Below, in pieces: positions 43,247-52,925 of a DNA stretch of 64,000 nucleotides. A model generated the notes under the pieces. The model saw only the letters and a list, made by a program, of their open reading frames with translations. It searched no databases and was not told where the DNA came from. Both the position numbers and the translations under genes were made by a program. Within the stretch, counting starts at the first letter, position 1, and each line of letters opens with the position of its first letter. The DNA comes from Myxococcales bacterium (GTDB lineage Bacteria; Lernaellota; Lernaellaia; Lernaellales; Lernaellaceae), in contig JAAYVF010000100.1 of NCBI GenBank assembly GCA_012517325.1, positions 1 through 64,000 of the forward strand, written 5' to 3'.

Positions 43247-44695
43247 TTACTGCGCCGGCGCTTCGACGTTTTGACAGCCTTGTTCGTACTGGCGCGACAG
43301 GTTTTGCGCCTCGACGGTTTCGCCGAAGCGGCTCAGGTAATTGACGTAATGGTTGTAGGCCCGGCAGAACTCGGGCGTGTATTCCGGCGGTTTGCCGCCG
43401 AATTTTTTGATGACCAGCTTGAACGCCCGGTTGCTGGCCGTCAGGCAGATTTCCTTGTAGGTCCGGTAGGATTGCGGTTGTTGGTAGTGCTCGGAAGCCA
43501 GCTTGTCCGCGGTCTCGGCCATCAACGTCAGCGTCACATCCTTGTTTTCCCAATCGAACCCGGCGTCGAAAACATAGGGGCGCATCGCCATGATGCTGCG
43601 GAAATCCTTGCGCAGGTAATATTGATAGGTCAGCCCGGTGAGATTTGAACCGTAGCTTTTCTGCAATCGCGCCGTCAATTCCGCGGTGTCGGTCTCGAAC
43701 GGATAGACCGGCAGCGCTTTCTCGGTGGCGGTCAGGTTGATCTTCTTGATGATCTGCAACCCTTCGTGCGCGTGATCGAATCCCAGCTTGTAATAGGCCG
43801 ACAGCTTGTCCTTGTCGGGGCTGGTCAGCAGACTGGTCACGTACGCCACGTCGGCGCACAACACCGCCCGGGCCTTGTTCGAGTCGACGCGCTTGAGCGC
43901 CTCGGTGTAGTGGTACAGCGCCTTGGCGAATTGTTCTTCTGTTTTTTCCGTCTGATCGTACTGCTCCTGAAACCGATCGCCCCGGTATTTGTACATACCC
44001 ACCACGATGCGGTTGTCGAAGTAGGTCATTTCCAGCAGATCGCGCATCCAATCCTTGAACAACGACAGGTTCCCTTTGCGGACGTCCGTTTCGCCCAGTT
44101 CCGGCTTGAGCAATTCGAAACGATCGGCCAGCGCGCGCAGCATCGCCGTCAGCAGGTGCAGCCGCCCCTGGTTCTTTTCGTCGTTGAGCACGCGGTCGAT
44201 CAGCCGGTCGCGCGTTTCCTTGCACCAGACCAGCATGTTGTTCGACAACGTGTCCCGCGAAAAATTCTCGGTCGCGTGCAGGTTGCGCAGGGCGTCCCAC
44301 AACTCGTTCAAGGCCTGCCGCTCGCGAACCAGTAGATCCTTCGCGTCGCTGACGTGATCCAGCGAATTCATTCGCGCCAGGCCCAGCGTGTAGGACGCTT
44401 CCTCCGAATACCGGAAGGCCAGCGAATGCTCGAGATAGCCGATCGCCGCGGTGAGATCGGTCATCTGGTTGTTCTTCTTGTACAGCTCCAGTTGGGCCAT
44501 GCCGCAATACTTCAGAATAATGTCGGCATCTTCATTGGCCAGAATCGTTTCCTGCCCCGACCGGCAGGTGTCGGCCAACTGCTGATATTCGCCGTTCAGG
44601 AACAGGTTCTTGTACGATTCCCATTCGGCCGAGGCCGCCGTCGCCCAACACAACACCGCCAGGAACACGATTGTGATTTTGCATAACCGCCGCAT
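43247..44695 (-). CDS. exported TPR-like helical protein
   Basis: The 482-residue product has a signal peptide (ASA near 21). The mature part reads as helical repeats, with motifs such as GEYQQLADTCRSG, YLEHSLAFRYSEEASYTLGLARM and LYHYTEALKRVDSNKA that suggest degenerate TPR hairpins. Several cysteines (at least ten) are spaced through the chain, in keeping with export. It probably scaffolds an envelope complex; this is inferred. Confidence 0.6.
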   Translation of the reverse strand: MRRLCKITIVFLAVLCWATAASAEWESYKNLFLNGEYQQLADTCRSGQETILANEDADIILKYCGMAQLELYKKNNQMTDLTAAIGYLEHSLAFRYSEEASYTLGLARMNSLDHVSDAKDLLVRERQALNELWDALRNLHATENFSRDTLSNNMLVWCKETRDRLIDRVLNDEKNQGRLHLLTAMLRALADRFELLKPELGETDVRKGNLSLFKDWMRDLLEMTYFDNRIVVGMYKYRGDRFQEQYDQTEKTEEQFAKALYHYTEALKRVDSNKARAVLCADVAYVTSLLTSPDKDKLSAYYKLGFDHAHEGLQIIKKINLTATEKALPVYPFETDTAELTARLQKSYGSNLTGLTYQYYLRKDFRSIMAMRPYVFDAGFDWENKDVTLTLMAETADKLASEHYQQPQSYRTYKEICLTASNRAFKLVIKKFGGKPPEYTPEFCRAYNHYVNYLSRFGETVEAQNLSRQYEQGCQNVEAPAQ

Positions 44696-44727
44696 GGAAA
44701 AACGTCACCTCCGTCCGTGTCGTCGCG

Positions 44728-45585
44728 CTAGGGATTGGACAACATGCGGTGCAACACCGAGTCGTGGTGCACCTTGTAGCTGACCTGGGCGAACCCGGTG
44801 TAGAGCCGGTACACGTGATATTCCACCTCGGCCGAGATCTTGTGCACCTCGGTCCGGAAGCAGCGATTGCAGGCGATCATGCCGTAGCCGATGTAGATGC
44901 CGACCGTCCGCTCGCCGATATATTCCGAGAAAAACACGATATCCCCGTAAACGACGTCCAGGGGATTTTGCACCCGCGTCAAATGACTGTTGATGAACGG
45001 CTCCAACCCGCTGATCGAGGATTCCAGGATCCACGGCGCCTGCAGCGTTTCTTGCAGGAAGCGGCGATCGCCGATGAAGTTCGTTCCCTTTTGCAGGTTT
45101 TCGATCAGCTTTTGCGAAACGATACCGCCCTCCAAATTCTGCAGGCGGTCGAGCGCTTCCATGTTGAGGTTGGCGGCGGCGATGCCGCAGGGCCCCTTCT
45201 CCACCTGCATGTCCAGCAGCGTCGCGTACCCCGCGCCGAGCTGCTGAAAACTGCGCAGGCGGTCGTATTTCACATCGTAGAGGCAGTTGTTAGCCTCGTC
45301 GGCGATCGAAAAATGATTCCAGGCCGCCGCGCTGTAAGGCGCGTAGGTTCCCATTTCGGTCCGCCGGAACCGCACGCCCAGCGCCTTTTCCTGGTATTCG
45401 AGCGATTTGGCGAACAGCGCGTAGCTCGGCGGTTCCTTCACCGGGGTAAAGAACTGCCGCCCCGCGTCGGGGTCGTTCGCCATCGGATCGGGCAGGCTGT
45501 TTTTCGATTTCGCGCAGCCGAGCGCCGCCGTCAGACAGGCGGCCAGAATCAGCCAGAGCAGACAAAGCCGTTTAAAATTGCACAT
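44728..45585 (-). CDS. lipoprotein with NlpC/P60-like appearance
   Basis: The 285-residue product has a lipobox (TAALGC, Cys near 24). The C-terminal third includes VVYGDIVFFSEYIGERTVGIYIGYGMIACN, a strand series that recalls NlpC/P60 or CHAP peptidases around the catalytic His. The matching catalytic Cys is not clear; GPCGIAAAN near 130 is a weak candidate, so it may be inactive or unrelated. It overlaps the barrel gene by 14 bp. Confidence 0.55.
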   Translation of the reverse strand: MCNFKRLCLLWLILAACLTAALGCAKSKNSLPDPMANDPDAGRQFFTPVKEPPSYALFAKSLEYQEKALGVRFRRTEMGTYAPYSAAAWNHFSIADEANNCLYDVKYDRLRSFQQLGAGYATLLDMQVEKGPCGIAAANLNMEALDRLQNLEGGIVSQKLIENLQKGTNFIGDRRFLQETLQAPWILESSISGLEPFINSHLTRVQNPLDVVYGDIVFFSEYIGERTVGIYIGYGMIACNRCFRTEVHKISAEVEYHVYRLYTGFAQVSYKVHHDSVLHRMLSNP

Positions 45586-46492
45586 CGCCGGGTCCCAGTC
45601 TTTTTTCGTCGCGCGTGACGCCGATGAAAATACGAAATTTCGGATCGCCGACGCCGGAGAGCAAACCGACTCCCACGCCGGCGGTCAAAGCCGTGAAGTT
45701 CAGCCGCTGCCAGAATTTGCGGTAGGCCACCATCAATTCGGCGCGGTCGAGATCGGGCTGGCCGAAGGGGCTGTTGATCTTGGTCCGGGTCGCCGAATCG
45801 AGCAGCACCTGCTGCGACGGCGACACGCGGAACAACGCGCCGGTGTTGAGCGTCAGTTCGTCGCCGACCGGCAGATCATAGACGTCCGAGTCCTGCGGAT
45901 TGAAATAATGCTTGTAGCCCAGGTTCGCCGCGTAGGTCCACCACTCGCGACCGAGGTCGAAGATCGCCACCGGTTCCAGGGTCGGCCCGTGATCGGAGGC
46001 GAAGCTGTTTTTTTCGTAGGCGATCGGCGTGGTGAAGCGCGCCAGCAGCGCCGCCCCGATGCATTTCCGCTGACGATTGATGAACGAATACTTGGCTTCG
46101 ATCCGGATGTCCTCGAAAACGCTCGGCGACAGGTCAAGATCATCGTAATCGTCGTTGATCAGGCGATGGAACACGAACGGAAACGCGAAGCCGATGTTGG
46201 CCACGTCGAACAAGCCGATCGCGTACAGCAGATTGCCCGAAACCTGGTTCTCCACCACCGTATCCAGGCGATCGCCGGTTAAAATATTGACCGGCGCCAC
46301 GGCATCATCGGCGTAAAAACCGTAATGCATGCGCCACAAACCCAGCGTCTCGGAACCGTAAGTCAGCAGCAGCCCGCTGCCGTCGATCGCCGGCCAGAAG
46401 TAATGGACGTTTTTATCCAACAGCCCTTCCGCGCAAACGGCGGACGGCAGCAAGCACAACAGGCACCAGATAGTGAGGCATAACCGCTTCAA
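45572..46492 (-). CDS. predicted outer-membrane beta-barrel protein
   Basis: The 306-residue product starts at TTG 46492 (MKRLC), which gives a good signal peptide ending near SAVC; AGG lies six bases upstream. TTG 46513 is another start that adds seven residues. The mature part has many alternating strands with aromatic girdles and ends with a strand GDPKFRIFIGVTRDEK, then a terminal Phe, as is usual for barrels. It resembles the transporter-like barrel that precedes OmpA domains in Myxococcota. No OmpA domain is attached. Confidence 0.7.
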   Translation of the reverse strand: MKRLCLTIWCLLCLLPSAVCAEGLLDKNVHYFWPAIDGSGLLLTYGSETLGLWRMHYGFYADDAVAPVNILTGDRLDTVVENQVSGNLLYAIGLFDVANIGFAFPFVFHRLINDDYDDLDLSPSVFEDIRIEAKYSFINRQRKCIGAALLARFTTPIAYEKNSFASDHGPTLEPVAIFDLGREWWTYAANLGYKHYFNPQDSDVYDLPVGDELTLNTGALFRVSPSQQVLLDSATRTKINSPFGQPDLDRAELMVAYRKFWQRLNFTALTAGVGVGLLSGVGDPKFRIFIGVTRDEKRLGPGDVQF

Positions 46493-46558
46493 CTCGGACC
46501 TACTCCCCAACAAGGCAGTTAATATTCGCGTGGCTAGTCGCGCCTGGGATAAGCCGGA

Positions 46559-49500
46559 TTATCGGAACAAGGATCCGCACCCCCCGCCGACCAATTGGCC
46601 GTCATCGTCGTCGTCGTTTTGCTCGTCGTCCTGGGCCTGATCGTCATCTGTCGCGCCGGTGTCGTCATCGTCGTCGCCGACGCTGTCGTCGTCCGCGGGC
46701 GTCTCGTCGTCGCCCGCCGGAATGCACACATTGGTCGCCTCGACGCAGATCTCGTCGGCATCGCAGGGATCGCCGTTCGAGAAGCAGGTCCGGGTGTCCT
46801 CGTCGCAGATTTCCTCGCCGTTGCAGAATTGGCCGTCATCGGGACACGGCGCCGTCGTCGCGGCGCATTCCTTCAGGCTTTCGTCGCAATATTCCTCGCC
46901 GTTGCACCAGACCTCGTCGTTGGGACAAGGATCGCCGGTCCGCGAGCAATGGTCGGTATCCTCGCTGCAGATTTCCTGTCCGTTGCAGAAAACTCCGTCG
47001 TCCGTGCAAGGGTCGCCGCTGTGGTAGCAGGTCCGTTGCGACTCGTCGCACCACTCGACGCCGTCGCAATAGAGGTTGTCGTCCGGGCACGGGTCGCCGG
47101 TGTCCAGGCAGCGATTGGCCGTTTCGTCGCAGAACTCCTCGCCGTTGCAGAACAGCCCGTCGTTGGGGCACGGATCGCCGGAATGCCGGCACTGCGCGCC
47201 GCCCTCGTCGCACCATTCGATGCCGGTGCAGAAGAAGCCGTCGTCCCCGCACGGATTGCCGCTGTGGGCGCAGGAATCGTTGATCTCGTTGCAGATCTCC
47301 ACGCCGTTGCAGAACACCTGGTCGTTCGGACAGGGGTTGCCGGCGTGCCGGCAGGTATTGGCATTTTCGTCGCACCATTCGGAGCCGGTGCAGAAGAAAC
47401 CGTCGTCGGGGCACGGATTGCCGGTCGTCTCGCAGGCATGGTCTTGCTCGTTGCAATATTCGACGCCGTTGCAGAATACCTGGTCGTTCGGACACGGGCT
47501 GCCGGAATGGTTGCAGCGATTCAGCAATTCGTTGCAGGATTCGGTGCCGTTGCAGAAGACGCCGTCGTCCGGGCACGCCTCGCCGGTCGTCTCGCAGGAA
47601 TTGCTTTGCTCATCGCAGTACTCGACGCCGTTGCAGAATTGATTGTCGTTCGGACACGGATCGCCGCTGTGTTCGCAGGTGTTCCGCCGCTCGTTGCAGG
47701 ATTCGTTGCCGTTGCAAAAGACGCCGTCGTCCGGGCAGGGATAGCCGGTGGACGCGCAAACGTCGGCGTCCTCGTCGCAATACTCGTTGCCGTCGCAGAA
47801 CTGGTTGTTGTTCGGGCATGGATTGCCGCTGTTCTCGCAGCGATCCTGTCGCTCGTTGCAGGATTCGGACCCGTTGCAGAATTGTCCGTCGTCCGGGCAG
47901 GGATTGCCGCTGGTGTCGCAGGAGCGGCCGTCCTCGTTGCAATACTCGGTGCCGTTGCAATAGAGGTTGTCGTTCGGGCAGGGATTGCCGCTGCTTTCGC
48001 ATTGGTTCAGGCGTTCGTTGCACGATTCGGTGCCGTTGCAATAGATGCCGTCATCGCCGCAGGGATCGCCGGTGCTGTCGCAACGATTGCGGTCCTCGTC
48101 GCAGAATTCCCGTCCGTTGCAGAACAGGTTGTCGTCCCCGCAGGGATTGCCGGAATGATCGCACTGGTTGAGCGACTCGTTGCAGCTTTCGGTGCCGTTG
48201 CAGTAGAGGCCGTCGTCGCCGCAGGGATCGCCCTCGTGCGAAGTGCAGGCGCCTTCCTCGCACACGTCCTTGCCGTTGCAGAAAACGCCGTCGTCGCAGG
48301 TGGCGCCGTCGTTCATCGTCCATTCGGTGTAGGACTCCGAAACGTCGCAGATCTCGCACGGATTGTCGGGGTTCAACGCGCCGTCGGCGTAGCACTGGCC
48401 GTCGATCCGGCAGCCGGCGCTGGGGCAACTGTCGATGGTCAGCGTGAAGCGGCCGTGATCCGACCACCAATAGCCGTCGACGAAAACGTAGAAATTACCG
48501 CCGTTCTCGGCCGTGAAATCGATGTGGGAATGGTCCCGGACGCCGGTGTCGTCGTTGCAGGCGATCTGCGCGTCGTAATCCTCGCAATCGGCGTAGCGCA
48601 CGTAAACCATGGTGTCGTTGAAATCGCCGTGACCCTGCAGGTCGATGTAGTAGGTGAAGTTGGTGCTGCCGACGAAATAGTAGATGTTCTCCGGGCCCAG
48701 ACTAAAACCGCATGAACCGTAATAATCGCCGCCCGGCCAATCCGTCTCGCCGTTGATGACCGCCGGCACCCCGGTGAAAATGGCGCTGTCGCAGTCGTTT
48801 TTCTCCCCGTTCGCCGGCCAGGCCAGCCCGCCCGCCGCCGGCCGCTCGCAATTTTGCGGCGTCGCGGGCCGGATCGCCAGGTAGCCATCGCGCTCGGCAC
48901 TGGAAAGGATCTGGTAGGAAACGGTCAGTGGATAGACGGCCTGCGCGTCATCGACCCCGATCGACAATTCGGCGTCGTCGGCGACGAGAGCCGCCGGCAA
49001 CCGCCGGCCGTTCGCGTCGGTGGCCAGCGGCAATTCGTCGATCACCAGCGGGAAGCCGTCTTGATAGACCGTCACTTGCGAACCGGAAACGACCGGTTCG
49101 GGCCGCGGTTGCCCGTGCAGTTCGATCGTCACCAGCAGCGGATCCCGGCCGTCCGGACGTTCGGTGAGAATCAACCGGTGCTCGAGGCCGCCGGGCCGCA
49201 TTTCGTATTCCTCGGTCAGCCAGCCGCGTTCGTAGCGGACCAGGCAGGAGGAATCGCCGGCGCGGCAATCGTAAACCAGGTTCTGCGGCTCATCCGGCGC
49301 CACGACCAGCCGGCCGCGTGAAAGCCTGGTCAACGCCCAGGCGATCTTGGAAAATTCGCACGAACCGGCGCCGCGCAGGATGATTTCCTCCCACCCGAAT
49401 TGGATCATCCATTGAGAAACGGCGTCGGTGATCGCCAAACCGTCACCGGCCTTTTGGGCGGTCAGCGGCGCCGCGTCGAGCATCGTCGCTCTACCGAGAC

Positions 49501-49597
49501 TCGGCTCGCTTCCGGAAAAGGAAAAGGCGCTGAATAGGGAGAGTGAAGCCAGGAGCAGAAAGGCCACGCACGCGATTTTCTTCCGGTCGTATTTCAT
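46559..49597 (-). CDS. large secreted cysteine-repeat protein with C-terminal Asp tract
   Basis: The 1012-residue product has a signal peptide (about 1-28). A beta-rich N-terminal part is followed by a PPC-like sandwich (about 250-375, with YYFVGSTNFTYYIDLQGHGDFND). Then come nineteen tandem cysteine-rich repeats (about 434-944), mostly 27 residues with four Cys each, and an Asp-rich tract (about 966-1003). The C-terminal end is GGGCGSLFR. It has no lipobox, so the tail may be the anchor, as in 4107-6227. AGGCGG stands six bases before the ATG. Role as an adhesin or stalk is inferred. Confidence 0.78.
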   Translation of the reverse strand: MKYDRKKIACVAFLLLASLSLFSAFSFSGSEPSLGRATMLDAAPLTAQKAGDGLAITDAVSQWMIQFGWEEIILRGAGSCEFSKIAWALTRLSRGRLVVAPDEPQNLVYDCRAGDSSCLVRYERGWLTEEYEMRPGGLEHRLILTERPDGRDPLLVTIELHGQPRPEPVVSGSQVTVYQDGFPLVIDELPLATDANGRRLPAALVADDAELSIGVDDAQAVYPLTVSYQILSSAERDGYLAIRPATPQNCERPAAGGLAWPANGEKNDCDSAIFTGVPAVINGETDWPGGDYYGSCGFSLGPENIYYFVGSTNFTYYIDLQGHGDFNDTMVYVRYADCEDYDAQIACNDDTGVRDHSHIDFTAENGGNFYVFVDGYWWSDHGRFTLTIDSCPSAGCRIDGQCYADGALNPDNPCEICDVSESYTEWTMNDGATCDDGVFCNGKDVCEEGACTSHEGDPCGDDGLYCNGTESCNESLNQCDHSGNPCGDDNLFCNGREFCDEDRNRCDSTGDPCGDDGIYCNGTESCNERLNQCESSGNPCPNDNLYCNGTEYCNEDGRSCDTSGNPCPDDGQFCNGSESCNERQDRCENSGNPCPNNNQFCDGNEYCDEDADVCASTGYPCPDDGVFCNGNESCNERRNTCEHSGDPCPNDNQFCNGVEYCDEQSNSCETTGEACPDDGVFCNGTESCNELLNRCNHSGSPCPNDQVFCNGVEYCNEQDHACETTGNPCPDDGFFCTGSEWCDENANTCRHAGNPCPNDQVFCNGVEICNEINDSCAHSGNPCGDDGFFCTGIEWCDEGGAQCRHSGDPCPNDGLFCNGEEFCDETANRCLDTGDPCPDDNLYCDGVEWCDESQRTCYHSGDPCTDDGVFCNGQEICSEDTDHCSRTGDPCPNDEVWCNGEEYCDESLKECAATTAPCPDDGQFCNGEEICDEDTRTCFSNGDPCDADEICVEATNVCIPAGDDETPADDDSVGDDDDDTGATDDDQAQDDEQNDDDDDGQLVGGGCGSLFR
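46766..48298 (-). repeat. array of 19 cysteine-rich coding repeats (81 bp each)
   Basis: Translating the minus strand gives one 25-residue unit and eighteen 27-residue units, all with four cysteines (consensus CxDDGxFCNGxExCxExxxxCxxSGNP). Units alternate between two types, one starting CPDDG and one CPNDN, so the array is also a 54-residue superrepeat. Total length 511 codons. Divergence between units is substantial, so it is not a recent expansion. Confidence 0.9.
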
Positions 49598-49912
49598 CGC
49601 CAACCGCCTGGAAACCAATGTGGCTTTTATTGTCGTAGCGGGATTCGGCTACCGCGTTTTTCATCGCCATTCAGAATCATCGTGCCGCGCAAAACAAAGT
49701 GGTGGTATGGTATCATCCGCTTCAGGCCAATGCAAATATGATTCGTGTATCCGGTTCAACCAATCCGGCAGCGACGGAAAAATCGACGCAGCGGGCAAAG
49801 GAACTCAATTCGCGCGGGCTTTCCGACGATAAGAAGCAATAATACGATTCAAATTCGTCAGCCGCGGAACGTATTGGAATGAACGGCGGGAAAAAATAAA
49901 ACGGAGTCGTCC
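49598..49912. other. intergenic region between divergent genes
   Basis: This 315-bp stretch contains no gene I can support. AT-rich boxes such as TATGGTATCAT (49705-49715) may hold the promoter of the histidine kinase gene, but no -35 partner is clear. A GGAG lies upstream of ATG 49913. Confidence 0.4.
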
Positions 49913-51157
49913 ATGTCAAAACCCACGACAAAGGAAAAACGGCCGAAAATCGACAGCGGAATCGAGCAACAATTGCTGGCGATGGCGGTCGAGCAAGCCG
50001 CTGAAATCTTTGTCATTACCGATCCGGCTTTATCTATTCTCTACGCCAACCCCGCGCTGGAGGCGGTCACCGGATACACAGCGGCGGAAGCGATCGGGAA
50101 AAACCTGATCACTTTTCTGGCGGCCAATTCCAAAAAAAACCGGGCGGCGGAAATCCGCAAGGTTCTGGACGCCGGGGAAGTCTGGAACGGCCGGCTGAGC
50201 AACCGGAAAAAGGACGGCGCCCAATACGAGGAAGTCGCGACCATTTTCCCGGTGCGGAACGAAAAAGGCCAGATCACCCACTATGCCGCCGTCAAGCGGG
50301 ACGTCACCCGGTTGGTGGCCCTGGAAGCTCAATTGCTCCAGGCGCAAAAGCTGGAATCCATTGGCCAGTTGGCGGCCGGCATCGCCCACGAAATCAACAC
50401 GCCCATTCAATACGTCGGCGACAACACCCGTTTTCTGCAGGACGCGTTCGAGGATTTGCTCGGCCTGGTCAACGAATATCGCCGGTTCGTCGCCGCGATG
50501 AACGGCAAGCCCGGCGAAAATCCCCTGCTGACCGCGGTGAACGAGGCGGAAGAACTGGCCGATCTCGAGTACCTGGCGTCGGAAATACCGCTGGCCGTGC
50601 GACAATCGCTGGAAGGCATCGAACGGGTGGCCAAGATCGTCCGGGCCATGAAGGAATTTTCGCATCCCGGCACCGAAGAGAAAACCAGCGTCGATCTGAA
50701 CAAGGCAATCGAAAGCACGGTGACCGTATCCCGCAATGAGTGGAAATACGTGGCCGATCTCGAATTGGATCTCGACGCCGAACTGCCGCTGGTCCCTTGC
50801 CTGCCCGGCGAATTCAACCAGGTCATTTTGAACATCCTGATCAATGCCGCGCACGCCATCGGCGACGTGGTTTCCCGCGGCTCGGGGAAAAAGGGCCGGA
50901 TCGTCGTCCGCACCCGGCGGGAAGGCGCCTGGGCGGAAATCCGCATCAGCGATACCGGCCCGGGCATTCCCGAGGCGATCCAGGGGAAAATCTTCGACCC
51001 GTTCTTTACCACCAAGGAAGTAGGGCGCGGCACCGGGCAAGGGCTGGCGATCGCCCGTTCGGCCATCGTCGACAAACACGGCGGCACTATTTATTTTGAA
51101 ACGCAACCGGGCACCGGAACGACTTTCATCGTCCGGCTCCCGATCGGAGCGAAATAA
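49913..51157 (+). CDS. PAS-domain sensor histidine kinase
   Basis: The 414-residue soluble product has a PAS domain (about 20-130; [22 protein letters not shown]). The dimerisation helix carries His159 in AAGIAHEIN, and the ATPase domain has the N box [10 protein letters not shown], the D box ISDTGPGIP and the G box GTGQGLAIA. No transmembrane helix is present, so it senses a cytoplasmic signal. It is 35 bp upstream of a receiver-HDOD gene, its likely partner. Confidence 0.92.
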   Translation: MSKPTTKEKRPKIDSGIEQQLLAMAVEQAAEIFVITDPALSILYANPALEAVTGYTAAEAIGKNLITFLAANSKKNRAAEIRKVLDAGEVWNGRLSNRKKDGAQYEEVATIFPVRNEKGQITHYAAVKRDVTRLVALEAQLLQAQKLESIGQLAAGIAHEINTPIQYVGDNTRFLQDAFEDLLGLVNEYRRFVAAMNGKPGENPLLTAVNEAEELADLEYLASEIPLAVRQSLEGIERVAKIVRAMKEFSHPGTEEKTSVDLNKAIESTVTVSRNEWKYVADLELDLDAELPLVPCLPGEFNQVILNILINAAHAIGDVVSRGSGKKGRIVVRTRREGAWAEIRISDTGPGIPEAIQGKIFDPFFTTKEVGRGTGQGLAIARSAIVDKHGGTIYFETQPGTGTTFIVRLPIGAK

Positions 51158-51192
51158 CCGGGCCGGAGAACGGCGGATAACGGAACCGTTTC

Positions 51193-52392
51193 ATGAAGCG
51201 AATCTTATTCGTGGACGACGAACCCAACGTGCTCCAGGGCCTGAGCCGCCTGCTCCGGCCGATGCGGCAGGAATGGAAGATGGAGTTCGCCGGCAGCGGC
51301 GCCGCGGCGCTGGAAATCATGGAGCGCGAACCGTGCGACGTGGTGATCTCGGACATGCGCATGCCGGGCATGAGCGGCGCCGAATTGCTCGACGAGGTGC
51401 GCCGGCGATATCCGCAAACGGTCCGCATCGTCCTCTCCGGCCAGACCGACAAAAGCGATATCGTCCGCAGCGTCGATCCGGTCCATCAATATCTGGCCAA
51501 GCCTTGCGACGCCGAACTGCTCGTCGAAACGGTCAACCGCGCCTTTGCGCTTCGCGGCCTGCTGGCGACCGAACCGCTCAAACGGCTGGTGTCGCAAATG
51601 GAATCGCTGCCCAGTCTGCCGACCCTTTATCATCAATTGATGCACGAACTCCATTCGGCCAACGCCTCGCTGCACAACGTGGAAAAAATCATCTCCCAGG
51701 ATATGGGCATGGCGGCCAAGATGCTGCAAATGGTCAACTCGGCCTTCTTCGGCCTGCGCCGCCGGGTCACCAGCCCAGGTCAGGCGGTGATGATTCTCGG
51801 CCTGGACACCATTAAGGGCCTCGCCCTCTCCTCGCATGTCTTTTCGCAAGTCCGCCAAAGCCGGCTGCAGGATTTTTCGTTGGATCGCCTGTGGAAACAC
51901 AGCATGCTCGTGGGCGGCGGCGCCCGGGCGATCGCCCACGCGGCCGGCGGCGACGCCCGCGCCGTCGATTACGCCTTTACCGCGGGCATGATGCACGATG
52001 TCGGCAAGTTGATTCTGGCTAACGAAATGTCCGCCGAGTACAAGCGGATGCGCAAAACAGCCGGCGCCCGGAACCTTCCCATTGCCATCGTCGAACAGGA
52101 GTCCCTGGCCGCGACCCACGCCGAGGTCGGCGCCTATTTGCTCGGCCTCTGGGGATTGCCGGACCCGATCCTGGAAGCCGTAGCCTATCACCATCAGCCG
52201 GGAATAAGCCTGGTCAAAAACCTCGGCCCCCTGGCGGCGGTGCACGTCGCCGATGCCCTGGCCGACGAGTTGATTCCGGATCCCGACGCCGGCGGCTCGC
52301 CGCTCGACCTCCCCTATTTGACTCACCTGGGCATCGCGGATCGGGTGACCGAATGGCAACGCTTGCTCGAGAAGATGATCGCCGAGAGCTAA
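51193..52392 (+). CDS. response regulator with HDOD output domain
   Basis: The 399-residue product has an N-terminal receiver with FVDDE, phospho-acceptor Asp54 in VISDMRMPG, and Lys in LAKPC. The HDOD domain (about 130-340) carries LPTLYHQLMHEL and KMLQMVNSAFFGLRRR in its helical core. A later GMMHDVGKLIL motif resembles HD-type metal sites. It has no DNA-binding domain, so output is by protein contact. ATG 51193 follows the kinase stop by 35 bp. Its stop shares two bases with the stop of the opposing gene. Confidence 0.92.
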   Translation: MKRILFVDDEPNVLQGLSRLLRPMRQEWKMEFAGSGAAALEIMEREPCDVVISDMRMPGMSGAELLDEVRRRYPQTVRIVLSGQTDKSDIVRSVDPVHQYLAKPCDAELLVETVNRAFALRGLLATEPLKRLVSQMESLPSLPTLYHQLMHELHSANASLHNVEKIISQDMGMAAKMLQMVNSAFFGLRRRVTSPGQAVMILGLDTIKGLALSSHVFSQVRQSRLQDFSLDRLWKHSMLVGGGARAIAHAAGGDARAVDYAFTAGMMHDVGKLILANEMSAEYKRMRKTAGARNLPIAIVEQESLAATHAEVGAYLLGLWGLPDPILEAVAYHHQPGISLVKNLGPLAAVHVADALADELIPDPDAGGSPLDLPYLTHLGIADRVTEWQRLLEKMIAES

Positions 52393-52925
52393 ATCAACAG
52401 GAAATAAATGCCGTCATCCTTGGGCCGCGGCCGGTAAACCTCGCCGGTTTGCGGTTCGACAAACCAAAGCTCCTTGTCGGCGGTGATCATCCAGTTGATG
52501 GCGTGCCCGCCTAATGGCGACACATTGCCCCACAAAATGCCGAAACAATGGGGAGCCCGCCGCAGGCCTTCCTTGAAAGCGGCTTGGCAAAAATTGGCCT
52601 TCATCACCAGCGCGAAGTCGTCGCAATCGAAAACCTCCTCGGTGTAGGCATATTCGCTCATCGCCGCGCGGCTGTTGGCGATGATCTCCTTGGCGTGAAC
52701 CAACGGCGTCAGGAAATAGCTGGCATCGGAGAAAAAGGGATGACACCCCGGGACCAGCCTTTTGCCGAGTTTGGCTTTCAGAATATTCATGATCTCTTCC
52801 TCGGCGGCGTAAATCTTCGGGTATTCCGCTTCGGCGGGTTGGTGCCACATTCGCTTGAACGATCCCGCCGCCTTCCCGCTTTTCCGGCCCTTCGCTTTGG
52901 GTCCCTTGATCTCCGGCTTTTTCAT
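52389..52925 (-). CDS. protein with possible MOA-like papain-fold domain
   Basis: The 178-residue product has a Lys-rich start. A compact domain (about 80-175) follows with EEVFDCDDFALVMKANF, HAINWMI and WFVEPQTGEVY. A Cys within DCDDF, a His in HAIN and EPQ are arranged as in the C-terminal domain of MOA-related lectins, which is a papain-like cysteine protease fold. This match is from memory and needs a profile search. ATG 52925 with GGGGAGG seven bases upstream is chosen; an upstream start at 53006 would overlap an AT-rich region. No signal peptide is present. Confidence 0.6.
   Translation of the reverse strand: MKKPEIKGPKAKGRKSGKAAGSFKRMWHQPAEAEYPKIYAAEEEIMNILKAKLGKRLVPGCHPFFSDASYFLTPLVHAKEIIANSRAAMSEYAYTEEVFDCDDFALVMKANFCQAAFKEGLRRAPHCFGILWGNVSPLGGHAINWMITADKELWFVEPQTGEVYRPRPKDDGIYFLLI

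Noticed and set aside
46766-48298. regularly spaced repeats that could suggest a CRISPR array
   Set aside because: The units are 81 bp, divergent, contiguous without unique spacers, and in frame with a secreted protein.
46595-48715. 706-residue plus-strand frame with regular repeats opposite the cysteine-repeat gene
   Set aside because: Its apparent repeats are the reverse complement of the real 81-bp coding units. The minus-strand frame has conserved cysteines, a signal peptide and a ribosome site.
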